From NCBI GenBank assembly GCA_963383645.1, contig OY726561.1, positions 31,600,826-31,664,825 on the forward strand: a stretch of 64,000 nt of DNA. The letters are read 5' to 3'. The notes beneath the pieces are model-generated. The model ran no database searches. It saw only the letters and a list, made by a program, of their open reading frames with translations, and was not told where the DNA came from. Each line of letters begins with the position of its first letter. The first letter of the stretch is position 1. Origin of the DNA: Muscardinus avellanarius (Eukaryota; Chordata; Mammalia; Rodentia; Gliridae). Shown piece by piece: positions 12,046-23,750 of the stretch. A program made the translations under genes and the position numbers.

Positions 12046-13269
12046 AGTATAAGGCAATGTAGATAGAACAAAACACAAAAGCATTTCTAAATAACCAATT
12101 TATATCATCAGGTTACTTAGCCTTATATCTTTAGAGACAACCAACAAAAGCAAAAGGGGCTGAACTTATTGAACAATTTCAGGATGAAACAGATGTAGTA
12201 ACTCTGTTTTGGTTTTGTGGCATGTGGTCATCTACTCTCAGGAATTTAGAGCCTTTTCCCTAAAATGGTTTCATAGTTACTCACTGTACTTTATATATCA
12301 TATATTATATACCTTATAACTTCTAGCTATTTTCTAGAGTTAGATTTAACTTAATTCAGGACTTTGTCTTTGACAACAGTTTAAATAAAAATCATTGAGA
12401 AAATAGTGAATAAAATCTATAAAAAGATAAGATGGATTTTTTATGGAAATGAACTAAATGGGTTAGGAGCTGAGAAACATGCTTGTGATTATTTACTAGT
12501 ATATGCAGATTTGTGACAGTGAATGGCAGCCAACTTATTTCTTAGAAAGCCTGCCTGTTCACCAGTGATACAGTAGATCTGAAAGACCCTTGTGGAGTCC
12601 AGCTCCTTCTATACCACACCTGGGCTGGCCATGGCTGTAATTAGCAGGAAGGGCTGTGGCTGAAGATGGCTCTAGGGATGGAAACCTGGCAGAAATAATC
12701 ACAGGGCTGCAACTCAGCAGTAAGACTTCATAATTTTTTTAATATTCTTCATTTTTTTTAATGAAAGCTCTAAACTTGGAAAATTTTAACACTTGGAAAT
12801 TTGTCATAAATGTCACAGAAATATAAATGAAGGTGCCAACAGGGTAACATTTTTTAAATTTTCTCTTACTCTTTAGAGATGGTCACTCTTAAATTTTAGA
12901 CATATAATCCAAAAAATGATATTTATCCAAATGAACTTCCTAACAAAAGTGCTACTGTCATTTTATTCCCCCCATGATTTACCATGTAGAACAGAAACCA
13001 AGAAAATACTTAAAGTATAATTAATATAAGGTGGATATATTATATTATAACCTGAAATTTTCAAGTAGAAAAGCAAATCAGTCTTAGGGTAAAAATTGCA
13101 AAAATACAGAAAACACAATGAAATTTATCCATACCTCAACACTCAGAAAAAGAAAATCTTTGTATTTTTTAAGCATTGAAAACTTTTTATTTCCATTCTG
13201 GGCATTAAAAATTGAGAAACTGTACATTCAAATATTCAATGTATATTTGAATGACATTTGTAAAATTCT
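12046..13269. other. Unassigned sequence, partly less AT-rich
   Basis: No gene seen. A section at about 12530-12720 is less AT-rich than its surroundings (CCACACCTGGGCTGGCCATG) and matches no repeat family I know. Confidence 0.5.
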
Positions 13270-13282
13270 CATGATCAATATT

Positions 13283-13500
13283 TTTTTTTTTTTTGTGGTA
13301 CTGGAGATGGAACCCAGGGTCTTTCTACCTCTGGGCTACACTCCCAGACCTATTTTTTTTTTTATAATTATTTGGAAGGAGGGTCTCACTAAGTTGCTGA
13401 GAGCCTCACTAAGTAGCTGACACTGGCTTAGAAACTGTGCAATCCTCCTATCTCAGCTTCGCTAGTGCTGGGATTACAAATATGCACCACCACGCCTGAC
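13283..13500 (-). mobile_element. B1-dID-type SINE, 'AGGTCTGGGAG' variant
   Basis: Antisense copy starting with a T run. Read in its own direction the ID half is AATAGGTCTGGGAGTGTAGC, then CCAGAGGTAGAAAGACCC. Flanks TGATCAATATTTTT and TGACCAATATTTTT look like target-site duplications with one mismatch. Part of the link is duplicated (CCTCACTAAGTAGCTGA after CTCACTAAGTTGCTGA). Confidence 0.9.
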
Positions 13501-13705
13501 TATGACCAATATTTTTTAATTCTTATGTATCCAAATATTTTATTTGAATATTTATTTAAAATGTATTATATTCCAAGAAGATTAGTCAATCTCTTTGTGA
13601 AGTTATGATCCTTAAAATCATAAGACCACAAATTATATAAGAGTTGATGAGAGAAAAATGTTAAGATATCAGAAATAAATTTCTTATAATTGCCATAATT
13701 GCCAC

Positions 13706-13857
13706 ATTTTTTTTTTTCTTTGCAGTACTGGAGGTGGAACACAGGGGCATTGTTCGTCTGAGCTATACCCTCAGCCCTATTTTTTAGTCTTTTTATTTTT
13801 GGAAACAGGGTCTCATTGAGTTGAAAAGGGCCACACTAAATAGTCTCCCTCTGGTCT
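13706..13857 (-). mobile_element. SINE fragment, ID half and link
   Basis: T run, then AGTACTGGAGGTGGAACACA, CTGAGCTATACCCTCAGCCC and GGAAACAGGGTCTCATTGAG. The B1 half is lost, and the neighbouring sequence at 13858 belongs to another element or flank. Confidence 0.8.
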
Positions 13858-13864
13858 CTGTACC

Positions 13865-14350
13865 TGTATTGGGAATGGCCTAGGAAGATTTGAAAAAGCT
13901 CTGATTATTAATATATTTAAAAAATAATTGGGTAAAAATGGCAGACCTGGGGAAAGACTTGGTTTCGGTTTTTGGTCAGGAAGCAGACAGCTATTCAAAC
14001 TTAAATTGACTTAGCTAAAAGTAATTAGCAAGTCGATAGAAGAGGGAGCTAGGACTTCCTCTTTCTAAAGACAGATCCACATAATAATTGGATAATCTAG
14101 CTAGAATGGGAGGAGGGGGTCGACCTTCCTGAAAGGAGACACCTTTTCATGTAAGGAGACACCTTGGTGGGGAAAGTAAGTGGAGGAGTTTTTACTATGT
14201 CAGAATTACAAGATGGAGATCATGTGTATAAAAAGTCTGTTCTGTGTTTTGTACTTCGGTGATTTCGTTTGAAGCACCCCCTCTGGGTAATATGAGGCTA
14301 TAACTATCTTTTGTATTTTTATCTTTTTAATAAACTTTTAAAAATCTTTA
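13865..14350 (+). mobile_element. Solo-LTR-like unit with promoter and poly(A) signal
   Basis: An LTR-like order can be read: a U3-like part, a TATA box (GTATAAAAAGTCTG), about 95 bp of R-like sequence with CTTCGGTGATTTCG, then AATAAA at 14329-14334 and a short T/A-rich end. Within the U3-like part a GGAGACACCTT word occurs twice (14135-14165). No gag or pol was seen, so a solo LTR is likely. The 5' edge is uncertain and the family not identified. Confidence 0.5.
14227..14235 (+). promoter_or_regulatory. TATA box of LTR-like unit
   Basis: TATAAAAAG lies about 100 bp before AATAAA, the spacing seen between the TATA box and poly(A) signal in many retroviral-type LTRs. Whether it is still active cannot be told. 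Confidence 0.45.
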
Positions 14351-14494
14351 GCAAAAGTCCAGGCTATTGCATATCTATGCTTAGATCATGACAAGAACCC
14401 ATGTTTTTTGTGTTTTTGAGGGGAATTATTCCCAGGGGTCCATAAAAGGTCCCTGGGGACAGTTCCCCCAGACGGTAACCCTCACCCCCAAACC

Positions 14495-14552
14495 ATAACA
14501 GTCTCAGCCTCCCGATGCTGAAATTACAAGTGTGCACCACCATACCTGCAAA
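14495..14552 (-). mobile_element. SINE B1-half fragment
   Basis: AGTCTCAGCCTCCCGATGCT, then AATTACAAGTGTGCACCACC, is the head of a B1-type half in antisense. The preceding 14400-14490 is too altered to assign. Confidence 0.7.
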
Positions 14553-14878
14553 TTGCAGCAAATTTTAAATTAGAATTAGATACATATTTAACACCAAGTT
14601 TGTTTGCCTAAATAATATCCATCCTTATAGATATATGTTCGGGAAATGCATGCATATACTTTTGTTTCTGTAAAATAGATAAATTCACTCTTACGACCTC
14701 CTACATGCTATCTTTTGTTGCTTGTTTTTACGTGGTTTCTAATGATTTAGGCCAGAGTCTCCCATGTAGGTAAAAAAAAAAATCACATTTATTTAATTAT
14801 CATAAACAATAACAGTATGAAGGTTCTAAATAAACTTAGACACTACGTCAAAACTCAAATAAAAAAAAATGATGTCTT

Positions 14879-15080
14879 GCCAGGTGTGGTGGCTCACACT
14901 TGAATCCCAGCATTTTGGAGGCTGAGACAGGAGGATTGCTGTTTGCAGACAGCCTCAGCTATTTAGTGAGGACCTTTGCAACTCAGTGAGATCCTGTTTC
15001 AAAATAAAGAATAAAAAATAGGGCTGTGGTAGCCCAGAGGTAGAATGCCCCTGGGTTCCATCCCTAGTACAACAACAACA
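14879..15080 (+). mobile_element. B1-dID-type SINE with perfect target duplication
   Basis: A full-length copy from CCAGGTGTGGTGGCTCACAC to CCATCCCTAGTAC and an (ACA)n tail. The 16-bp direct repeat AAAAAATGATGTCTTG at 14864-14879 and 15081-15096 marks the L1-type insertion site exactly. Confidence 0.96.
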
Positions 15081-15096
15081 AAAAAATGATGTCTTG

Positions 15097-16828
15097 TTTT
15101 GTCCAAATAATTAATATAATATTTTAATATTTGAAACAGATTTTTATAAGAAAAAAACAGTCTTATATGTTTAACTCTAAACATATAAGACTAAAAACAT
15201 CCAGGAACTTCTTATTCTTTAGAATAATAATGATAAACCATGATTGCGTCCAGTGCACATTAAACATTACAAAGGTTAATAAATGTCACATTGTAATTGG
15301 TCAGTCAATATTTAAGCCTCTTCTAAGGCAAAGTTCATGCGCTCTAGGGCAAAGGGAAAAAGCTTCATAAATATATTAATTATTTGAAAACTGGAGTAAG
15401 GGTATACTGAATGGCTTGTATACCATAGGAATTATTTGATTTTTTTTTATATAGTGTCTGGAATGGGTACAAACTCCTGAGAACATTCAGCCCCTAAGAA
15501 ATAGTGAATGTCCTTCTATGACTAGCAAAGTTTTTCATTTGAACTTAAAATTCATTTTATACAATGTCCTTTTAATTATGGAAAGAGTTGAATAATTTTC
15601 TTTCTGGAAATGTGTGACACTTCTCAATTCCACAGATATGCCTCTTATGGCCAGAAACTGAAAAAAGTAATTGAATATAACCTTTGCTCTGTGTCTTTGT
15701 GACAAAATCTGTTCATATGACAGAAGAGCTGTGGGTGCTAGGCAAAGAATTTCTCTTTTAATGCCTTTTTCCTATTGCCAGAAGCAGAGTGGGAATTCTG
15801 AAGTTGACCACCCAAAAAGATGAAGCTCCACTTTCTTCCTAATTTGATTATTGACCCTGGTGCCCTTGAAATAGAGAATGGCACTAGTTAAGATAAATAG
15901 ATTGGAGAAAGAACCAAACAGAAGCCTAACAGAAGTAAGCTAAAGAATGTAAATTCCCCGAGACCCACAAGTTAAAGAGGGGAGCAGGTTAGTGGGCCAG
16001 CCACCATTGATTGACTGAGGAGATAAGTCACTCTGGGAATTTGAGAAAAGGAATTTAAGTGCCATTAGGTTAAACAAAGGCTTTGGGTTTAAATACTTTA
16101 TGTTAGAGTTGGTTGTTTGTTTTCAGACCAATAAAAAGAGAGTGCCTTTGACTTCCCAGAACCATTAACTCTGTTTTTGTCAGCCCATACTTCATCTCAC
16201 CAGTTAAGAACCTTCCAAAGTCAAAAGGGGATACTTTTTTTTAATCTTCAAGCTGCCATCATGTTTCTCAACTTTTATTTTTTTAATTTTTTTAATTTTT
16301 TTACTTTTTTCCCAGCAATCTCTCTAAAGGATGCTAAAGGTGCTCTTGATTACTTCACAAATCAATAAGATATTTAGGGGTTGAGTTGACATGGTTTTGC
16401 ATTGTCACTAAATTTCTGGTTCTGAAAGGAGTGGAGACATCAGGATGCCCCCACTACACCATTATCCCATCACGGAAGTTTAGGTCAAGAACCCTGAGTG
16501 AGGAGGAAATGATAGTTATTTGAAAAAGCATTTTTCATGGGTCTATTTTTCCACTACAATTAAAGTTCATTAAGATCTCCACAGAAGATGAATGGAAAAA
16601 GCCTTAAAGGGATCATGGGACTAGTAAAGACAATTCAAGAGATGATCATCTTGTATAATTCCTTCTCAGCTGATGCAAGAATAGGGTGCTGAGTTCAGAC
16701 AGATCAAGGAACTTCATAAGGTATATATGTCTTCATCTTATATTCTAAAATATTAATAAATGGATTACAAAGAATATTATTTTTAAGTCACTAAAATTTA
16801 TGAGGAGGGGAGAACAATTATATATTTC

Positions 16829-16830
<2 letters not shown>
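15097..16830. other. Unassigned sequence, possible old LTR relic inside
   Basis: No coding frame supported. The part at about 15775-16200 is less AT-rich (AATTCCCCGAGACCCACAAG) and has an ACCAATAAAAAG word, suggesting an old LTR, but I could not assign it. T-rich runs occur at 16280-16310. Confidence 0.45.
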
Positions 16831-16874
<44 letters not shown>

Positions 16875-16948
16875 GTTCATTTATGTTAATATATTTTAGT
16901 CTTGAAACACAACAGAAATATTCTATATTATATAGTTTTGAAACCAAA

Positions 16949-16983
<35 letters not shown>
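16831..16983. repeat. Paired (AT)n microsatellites
   Basis: Two pure AT runs, 16831-16869 and 16951-16983, are separated by about 80 bp. The separating sequence contains AGTCTTGAAACACAACAGAA and AGTTTTGAAACCAAAAG, which look like degenerate copies of one another. This is consistent with local duplication of an AT-tract unit. Confidence 0.85.
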
Positions 16984-16984
<1 letters not shown>

Positions 16985-17252
16985 TAAAATTACATAAATG
17001 TTTTATATGAACATAAATATAAAACAGTATTGCTATTAGTATTTGAAAAATCTATATTATCAGGAAATGAGATTATTCATTTCTTTGCACACACCTGTTT
17101 GGTGTTAGCTTAAAGGTTTTTCTTACAAATATCCTGGTTCTTGTCAAAGGATGATAGTCTGAAACATACACAAACTACACATACTTAAATTGTTTTTTTC
17201 TTCCAGTATATGGTGCTATTAGATCAGAAATCAGCCTTACTAATGTATTCTG

Positions 17253-17473
17253 TTGCCAGGTGTGGTGGCGCAGGTTTGTTTGTAATCCCAGCACTTGGGA
17301 GGCTGAGACAGGAGGATCGCACAGGTTCAAAGCCAGCCCCAGCTACTTTGTGAGGCTCTCAGCAAATTAGTGAGACCCTGTTTCTAATAAAGTATAAAAT
17401 AGGTCTGGGAATATAGCCCGGAGGTAGAAAAGCCCCTGGGTTCCACCCCTAGTACCACCAAAAAAAAAAAAAA
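17253..17473 (+). mobile_element. B1-dID-type SINE, 'AGGTCTGGGA' variant
   Basis: Full length, with GATCGCACAGGTTCAAAGCC and AATAGGTCTGGGAATATAGC as variant marks. A GTATTCTGT direct repeat lies on both sides (17243-17251 and after the A tail). A (TTTG)-like duplication interrupts the head (GGTTTGTTTGTAATCC). Confidence 0.93.
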
Positions 17474-17739
17474 GTATTCTGTGTTTTGAGGTTGTAGAAA
17501 TTTTAGAATACTAAGCAGCCAAAAAGGAAGAAAAGATATTTTAGAATTGTGTGTTTTGAAGATGGGAAAACAGCAGGATAATGAGAAGACTAGAAGTTGG
17601 TAGGCAACTCTATAGATGCTTTTTCTCCTAGTATGAAGTAACTCATGACAGGTCCATTTTAAGAAATACTTTTGACTCTGTAGCTTCCAAAGTTCTCTGA
17701 TACACAGTATATCGTCTCCATATAACTTGCTCATTTTTA

Positions 17740-18300
17740 AATAACCTGCTATCTTAGTTGTCTGTGGCTTCCATAACAACTTATCATGGACTGGAGACAG
17801 GAAGACTAAGATTGAGGTGCTCAACTAGATGACTGCCCTCCTGGCTTTCCGTCATGTGCTCTCATGGCCGTTGCTTAAGAGACACAGGCAGAGGCCTCTT
17901 TTCCTTTTATTTCTTCCTCTTCTCCTTCTGTACCAACTCCTCCTGTTTTGAATCCTGGGGAATTTTACCAAAGAGTGCACCCTAAGCCTTTATAAAAAAA
18001 AATAGTGTTTTAAGTTCCTGGGGAATCTCTCTAAGTTGCTGACACTGACCACAAAACTACTATCCTTTTTTTTTTTGTCTCAGCCTCCCAGGTTCTTGAG
18101 TTGAAAGCATGTGCCACAATCAATACCCAGTGGCCTTTTTTCATAGAGACACCTTTCCCATCCAATTAAGACCCAACCCTTATGAACTTAGTATACTTAA
18201 TTACCTGAACAAAGCCTTATCTTAACATACAATCATTTTGAGACTTTGGGTATCAGTATAATAATTTGGGGAGAGAAAATTCATAGCATTCTTTACCCAT
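17740..18300 (+). mobile_element. LTR/MaLR-like relic split by a SINE
   Basis: The word order is 'GTGGCTTCCATAACAACTTA', CATGTGCTCTCATGGCCGTT, 'AATTAAGACCCAACCCTTATGA', AATTACCTGAACAAAGCC and GGGAGAGAAAATTCATAGCA. This is that of a widespread mammalian LTR-derived repeat. The family is uncertain. A SINE fragment at 18001-18125 interrupts it. Confidence 0.45.
18001..18125 (-). mobile_element. SINE fragment nested in LTR-like relic
   Basis: AATCTCTCTAAGTTGCTGAC and GTCTCAGCCTCCCAGGTTC, then GAAAGCATGTGCCACAATCA, mark a decayed B1-type half in antisense with an internal T11 run. Confidence 0.7.
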
Positions 18301-18410
18301 CATTCCTTTCCTCTATTTCATATCTATGATTCCATGAATATTGCTATGGGGAGGGGGGCTCCTGAATTTAGAAAGCCTTTAAAAAGCCTCATAAAACATG
18401 GATAAAGAAA

Positions 18411-18462
18411 TTTTTATTTTATTTTATTTTATTTTATTTTATTTTTTATTTTATGTTATTTT
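18411..18462. repeat. (TTTTA)n simple repeat
   Basis: About ten TTTTA units with one irregular step. A similar short tract occurs at 45933-45957. Confidence 0.9.
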
Positions 18463-18540
18463 TGATTCCCCAGAGGGAATCCAGATAATGCACATATATA
18501 CTTTTTTTATATGAGAATTTATTTATTTTTTTAACAATTT

Positions 18541-18607
18541 TTTAATGAACATAAATAGTATACATTTAAACTATATACGGGGGCAGGGGGGAAAGGGCAC
18601 CAAATAT
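18541..18607 (+). repeat. Inverted fragment of L1 3' end
   Basis: GGGGGGAAAGGGCACCAAAT, then ATAGTTTAAAT, is the reverse complement of the L1 tail start at 18655-18688 with few mismatches. The two form a small hairpin-capable inverted repeat with its centre near 18630. Confidence 0.7.
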
Positions 18608-19141
18608 AGTTTAAATCTATATATTTTTTATTGAAAGTAAATGTTATACATTTAATCTGTATTTGGTGCCCTCTCCCCCCCACGTCATTTTTCCTTACCC
18701 CCTCCCGACAATCAATACCCAGGCTAATTTTGCTGTATTCATACTTTTACACCTATTTGGAAGTAGCCCCTTATCAATCAAGTTCAGCCTCCTTCCTCTC
18801 TTAGCTTTCCATTCAAACTCTGCTGAGGTTTCCCTTCCATTATCTGGAGTCCCTCTGGTATCCCCAATGCTCACTCGTTTGGGCATATTAGAGGAAACAT
18901 ATGTCCCTTCTCTTTCTGGTTTGGCTGATCTCACTTAACATAATGCTTTCCAGCTTCTTACGAATGACACAATTTTGTTCTTCTTTATAGCTGAATAGAA
19001 TTCCATTGTGTGTATTTCCCATAACTTTGCAATCCATTCATCTGTTGATGGGGACCTAGGTTGTTTCCATATTTTGGCTATTACAAATTGTACTGCTATG
19101 AACATAGGTATGCATATGTTGCTGTAGTTCTCTGTTTTCAA
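18608..19141 (-). mobile_element. L1 LINE, 5'-truncated 3' part
   Basis: The same L1 3' end as at 10 kb, but shorter. The minus-strand frame at 18935-19141 still reads RSPSTDEWIAKLWEIHTMEF, the ORF2 C-terminal region. The element stops abruptly at about 19141 against an unrelated unit. Confidence 0.9.
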
Positions 19142-19756
19142 GGTTCTTTATTAACACTCCACACAAACTTACACAACATAGGCTATTTTACAGCATAGAG
19201 AAAGATGGCCTCAAACATGGGTCTCATAGTTCATTTATCATGGAGCTCATCAGGCTGTATTGGAGTCTCAGATCTAGTTCAATTATTAGTCTGCCCTGGA
19301 TCTTCAGGCCTGACCTTAACCAGTACTCAAACAGAATCAGAGTTGAAGGCTTGGTTGACAGTTACAAGCAGACAAGCAGAGCTGGCTGATCAGCATTCAG
19401 CCTTATCTGTGGTCAGAATGCTCAGGTAGCAAGGCTCCGTGGCAGAAGAAGTTGTGGATTTCTAGTCTCAAGAGCTGAAAATTATAGTCCTTTGTTGCTG
19501 GGGACTCCATGTGCTCCTGATCATCAGGCCTTGCACTTGGGCATTGTCTATCAGCCCAGGCATTGCAACTTCTGTCTGGTACCCAAGTAACTAATACCCT
19601 GGCATGCTGAATCATGCCTGTGTGTGCCACAAGAGTTAACACTTGTATGCTGCACAACATGCTGGAGTGTGGTGAGCCACACCCAGGTATGTTTTGTGAG
19701 TTTAATTCCTCTTTGGCTTTAATCCAGCCTCTTTTTATATAAAAAATGTGTTCCAT
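19142..19756 (-). other. Unclassified 0.6-kb unit, possibly LTR-derived
   Basis: It is distinctly less AT-rich than its surroundings. On the minus strand a TATATAAAAAG word (near 19735) opens the unit and AATAAAGAACC (near 19150) closes it. Between them lies a 117-codon open frame (19403-19756) with no domain I know. The layout would suit an LTR or a copied transcript without a poly(A) tail, the latter being less likely because no A run follows the signal. Confidence 0.35.
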
Positions 19757-20904
19757 ACATGCCTACAGTATTTATTTGTAGCCAACTTATAAGTTATCAG
19801 AAACTTGAACTACCATTTCTAAGCTATTAAATATCTGTTCCTATAAAGAAAAGATAATACTATTAAAAAGGTGAAGCCAAAAAATAAATTGGAAATATAA
19901 TATGATGTTTTTCATCTCTGAGCAAGTTTGGCTGTAGTATATAATGCATTGAGGTTCTGATGCAAATTACTCATTATAAGACAGTGAAAAATAATAGAAG
20001 TAGTTCTCAAAGGTAATGATTTAGGGCTTGAATTTTACATGTTTTCCAACAGCCTTATGACTATACATAATTCATGAATTCGTATTTCTGTAATGTTTAA
20101 AAAGTTTTCCCCTGGAAGTGTTTTTTAATGATTAGGTCACATGGCCAGAGCAGTCTTTTAATGTCATTCTTTTTTCCCAGTTTATTATTTTTCCATTTTG
20201 CTTAGGAATACATTATTAGCCTTTGCAACATACGCTCAAAACATCTACTTTCACAATCAGTTTGGAGCACAAAACGAATAGTAGGATCTTACTGAGTGTT
20301 ATGTATTTAAGATGGTTAAAATGGATATAAAATTGAAATGAGGAAATGCATGTATGTACAGAGGATAGAAATGATGGACTTCTATCAATGTTGAGGCTTA
20401 TTGAATATAAAAAAATGTACTTATTGAATACAAAAAAGCATGCTGAACTAATATCATGCAAATGTTTCTATGTGAAGACTAAAATAGTTTTACACTTGAA
20501 AAATTAAAACATGTTCAGTTACAAATATTTCATTAGATATGAACTCTTGGTGGTTTGAATATTTTGGAGGCTTTCTTTCCATACATTTCAGAAATTTGGA
20601 CACAATTTTAATATTGGTGGTCTTTCTTTTTTGTCCAGCAAAGCATTACTTAAAGTTCTCATATATAATTCTTAACAGCCTCAACTTGTTTGATACTCAC
20701 TTGATAAATGGAGTAAAACCATCATTATTTCATTCTTATTCAAGTGAAAAGTTATGAATATATCCAATTTAAAAGAATATGCTATGTAACGAGCTAATAG
20801 ATTTTGTAATGCATTCTTAAAAATTTGGTTTCTGTGATACTTTATTAACACAGACTATTTTTAAATGGGAATTTGGAAAGATTCTTATTTTGTTTATTAC
20901 TTAG
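19757..20904. other. Unassigned AT-rich sequence
   Basis: No repeat family, gene or RNA recognised. Confidence 0.6.
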
Positions 20905-21480
20905 CCTTCTCTCTCCTGGGAGAATTTCCCTATATTAATTGCTTCTGTGCTCAGATGCTTCTAATTATTAACCTGCAGGTGTCTCTAATCACTGTGTCTT
21001 CCAGCAGAGTTTTGTTCGAGGGCCATTAGCTGTGATGCTTAATTACAATACACTGCACCTAGCTTTGTGTACTGTTTGATCTTTCAGATGGCTTCCCAGA
21101 CCTCAGAAAACAGTCATTGGCAATCATTTTCTACAATTAACCACTGTGCCCTGTATCTCTTTCTCTATTATTAAATTGGATCAGAGTGTAGAGAATTACA
21201 CCAGGGCTAATCCTTAAAACTGAAGACCCAAAGCACTAAAATATACCAAATGATAGTCTCAAACACCAAGAATGATGATTTTCTCGCTTATTTTAGAATC
21301 TGAAATCTGTATACAGATTTATAGAGCCACTGAAACTTGAAGTTTGCAGACTCCTTAGAAATATTTCAATTCTTGCCTTTTAAAGAGAGAAAAATGCGGC
21401 AGCCATAGACCGCAGCCAAAAACAAAGTTATAGGTTTCTGAGCCTCCTCTGCCACATTGTTCTGATTGGCCACTCATTTC
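20905..21480. promoter_or_regulatory. Candidate conserved noncoding element
   Basis: A stretch free of recognisable repeats and denser in transcription-factor-like words than its neighbours. These include TAATTATTAAC and CTTAATTACAAT (homeodomain type), CAGATG and CAGGTG (E-box type) and GATTGGCCA (CCAAT type). No microsatellite and few homopolymers interrupt it. This is a judgement of texture only; without an alignment it stays a candidate. Confidence 0.3.
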
Positions 21481-22636
21481 CCATACCATCTTAAATATTT
21501 TCAGGAATACTAAAATTTAAAATATTTGGAGTAAACTTGATGTTATTATTGAGCTACAAAATTTGGATTTTCTGTTTCAGATCAGAAAAAAATATATATC
21601 TTGAATAAAAATCAGCATGCAAATAAAGATATCCATAGGTCAATGATTTTCTCCTACTCAGAGCAGTCATTTGGATCTCTGAACACATCTTTTGATCCAG
21701 AAATGGCATCTAAATGGGGCACTGTGATTATAGCCCTGACTATGCAGAAAGTCAGGAGTCAAGGTCTGCTGAGGCTATGATCAAACATAAGTCTGTCTGG
21801 TGGTTTCCAGGCATGCCCTGGAAAATACTGCTTGGCTTGCCCCAACAGGATCACTGGGTGATAGATTGAACTTTATTATGGATGACACTGTGAGGTTGTT
21901 TGCCTTGTTTTGATTTGTTTGTTGTAGATTTGGAATCTGTTCTGTTGTTGTTTTTCTTTGTTGTTGTTGTTATTGTTTGTTAGAGTCCCACCTGCAGACA
22001 TCTGTGCACAGGTGAAACTAGTGTCTGGCTGTCAGTTTCACATTCAAAAATCAGTTATTGTATAGCCTTATCTACCCCTCTGATTTATCTACTAATAGAA
22101 AGTTAATATTTCACAAATTTGGAAATACAAGGTCACTAATTATCTCCCAGAATAACATATCCTCACCCCAGCCCTTTATTATTTATACATTCAGAATATC
22201 AAAATGGCTTTTGAAAATACTTTGTATTCATTTGTCTTGAAATATAGTTAGTATTTTAGCACTTTTTGAATATGTTTCCTGTATTGCTTAGCATGCTAAG
22301 CAAAAAAAAAAAAAATACCCCCAAGCAACAAAAAATATCACTAAGTAAAACATGCGGTTCTAATATAAATAAAAGTTCTGGGTTATGGTTATAGATTTTT
22401 AAACATCTATCAACACCTTTCATGGAAAGTAGTTACTTATATTTATTTTTTCACAGTTATTTACTGTATTCATTCATTGTTAAGTTTATTTGTCCAACCA
22501 TGAAATGGAAAAGAAATTTATTTTTGTACTTCTATCTTCAGAAACTAAAATATTATTACATTGGAAAGTCAGGTCTGGTATAGAACTTTTATATATCACC
22601 TTTGAAGGAGAATTCTAAAGATGAGTAATTCTTAAA
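21481..22636. other. Unassigned AT-rich sequence
   Basis: No gene or family recognised. A (TTG)n-like imperfect run lies at about 21945-21980. Confidence 0.6.
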
Positions 22637-22646
22637 CATATGTATG

Positions 22647-22690
<44 letters not shown>

Positions 22691-22691
22691 C
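22637..22691. repeat. (TATG)n/(TA)n compound microsatellite
   Basis: A symmetric tract: TATG units, then about 19 TA units, then TATG units again. This pattern suggests growth of TA inside an older TATG run. Confidence 0.9.
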
Positions 22692-23736
22692 ACAGTCTTC
22701 CTAATTAGTTTCCATTATCAGTTTGTTATGTGTGTGTTAGTATCATTTGTATCTAGAAAGGATATTAACCTGGAGTTCTGCCCACAGAAAGGAGAATGAC
22801 CTCTTTTGCTTACATAATTCCAGACAAAATATAATCATTGCCCAGTAGATTAGCTACTTTAGGGTTGATCTGAATTTTGTAAAGCACTTTATCAAAGAGA
22901 TTACAACCATTTAAAAGGAAATTTAATCTTCTTCAAATAATTACTTAGAATAATGAAAAATCACCATATCTATAATTTACTCCATAATACATATAAAATG
23001 TACATGTCTAAGTTAAGATCCTTACTGAGAATATTTTGTATACAGTTGCTTTCATTATTATAAAATCCATAGTTTCTAAATCTCCTGAATGAGAATAAAA
23101 ATATTATATATGTAAAAATGTTAAGATATGATTGAAACATATTCTTAATTACTAACAGTTCAATCATGTTCACATTGTGTGATTTATATAAATGATCCTA
23201 AACTTCACAGTCATTGGCAAAGACCTATTATATGCTAGAAATACAATCTACAGGCCTGTTATCTGAATTCTTTATTCTAATCTTCCTGAATAATGAGGCG
23301 ACTTCAGTATATTAATGGTGTCATTTTCTGGTTTTTATCCTCAACAGAAGCATATGATGAAAACCATTTATCTCAAACCAATTTGGTATCACACTGTAGA
23401 AGACAGTAAATGGAGAGAAGTCTCGTATTATGATTTATTTCATGCCATATGATCTAAGGTTACCAACTATCCATTTACTTAATCTGCTGTCCAATGCAAG
23501 ATTGTCTAATTAAATTCTGATGTCTAAGGAATAGCTATTACCATAGCAATGGCTTCTTACAATCGTCAAAAACACTTAATGCAGAGTTTGTGCTGGAACT
23601 TGTTGTTCAACAATGTTTTCTTTCTTTATCTCATTTCAGAGTTTTGCTTAAGAGAGTCCTGTATTAAATTATTCAAATTGAAAGTATATCCAGCTCATAG
23701 TGCAATGCAATGTCCAAAATTAAATTCTAAAACTTG
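22692..23736. other. Unassigned AT-rich sequence
   Basis: No gene, RNA or repeat family recognised in this kilobase. Confidence 0.6.
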
Positions 23737-23750
23737 ACATAAAGCAATTT

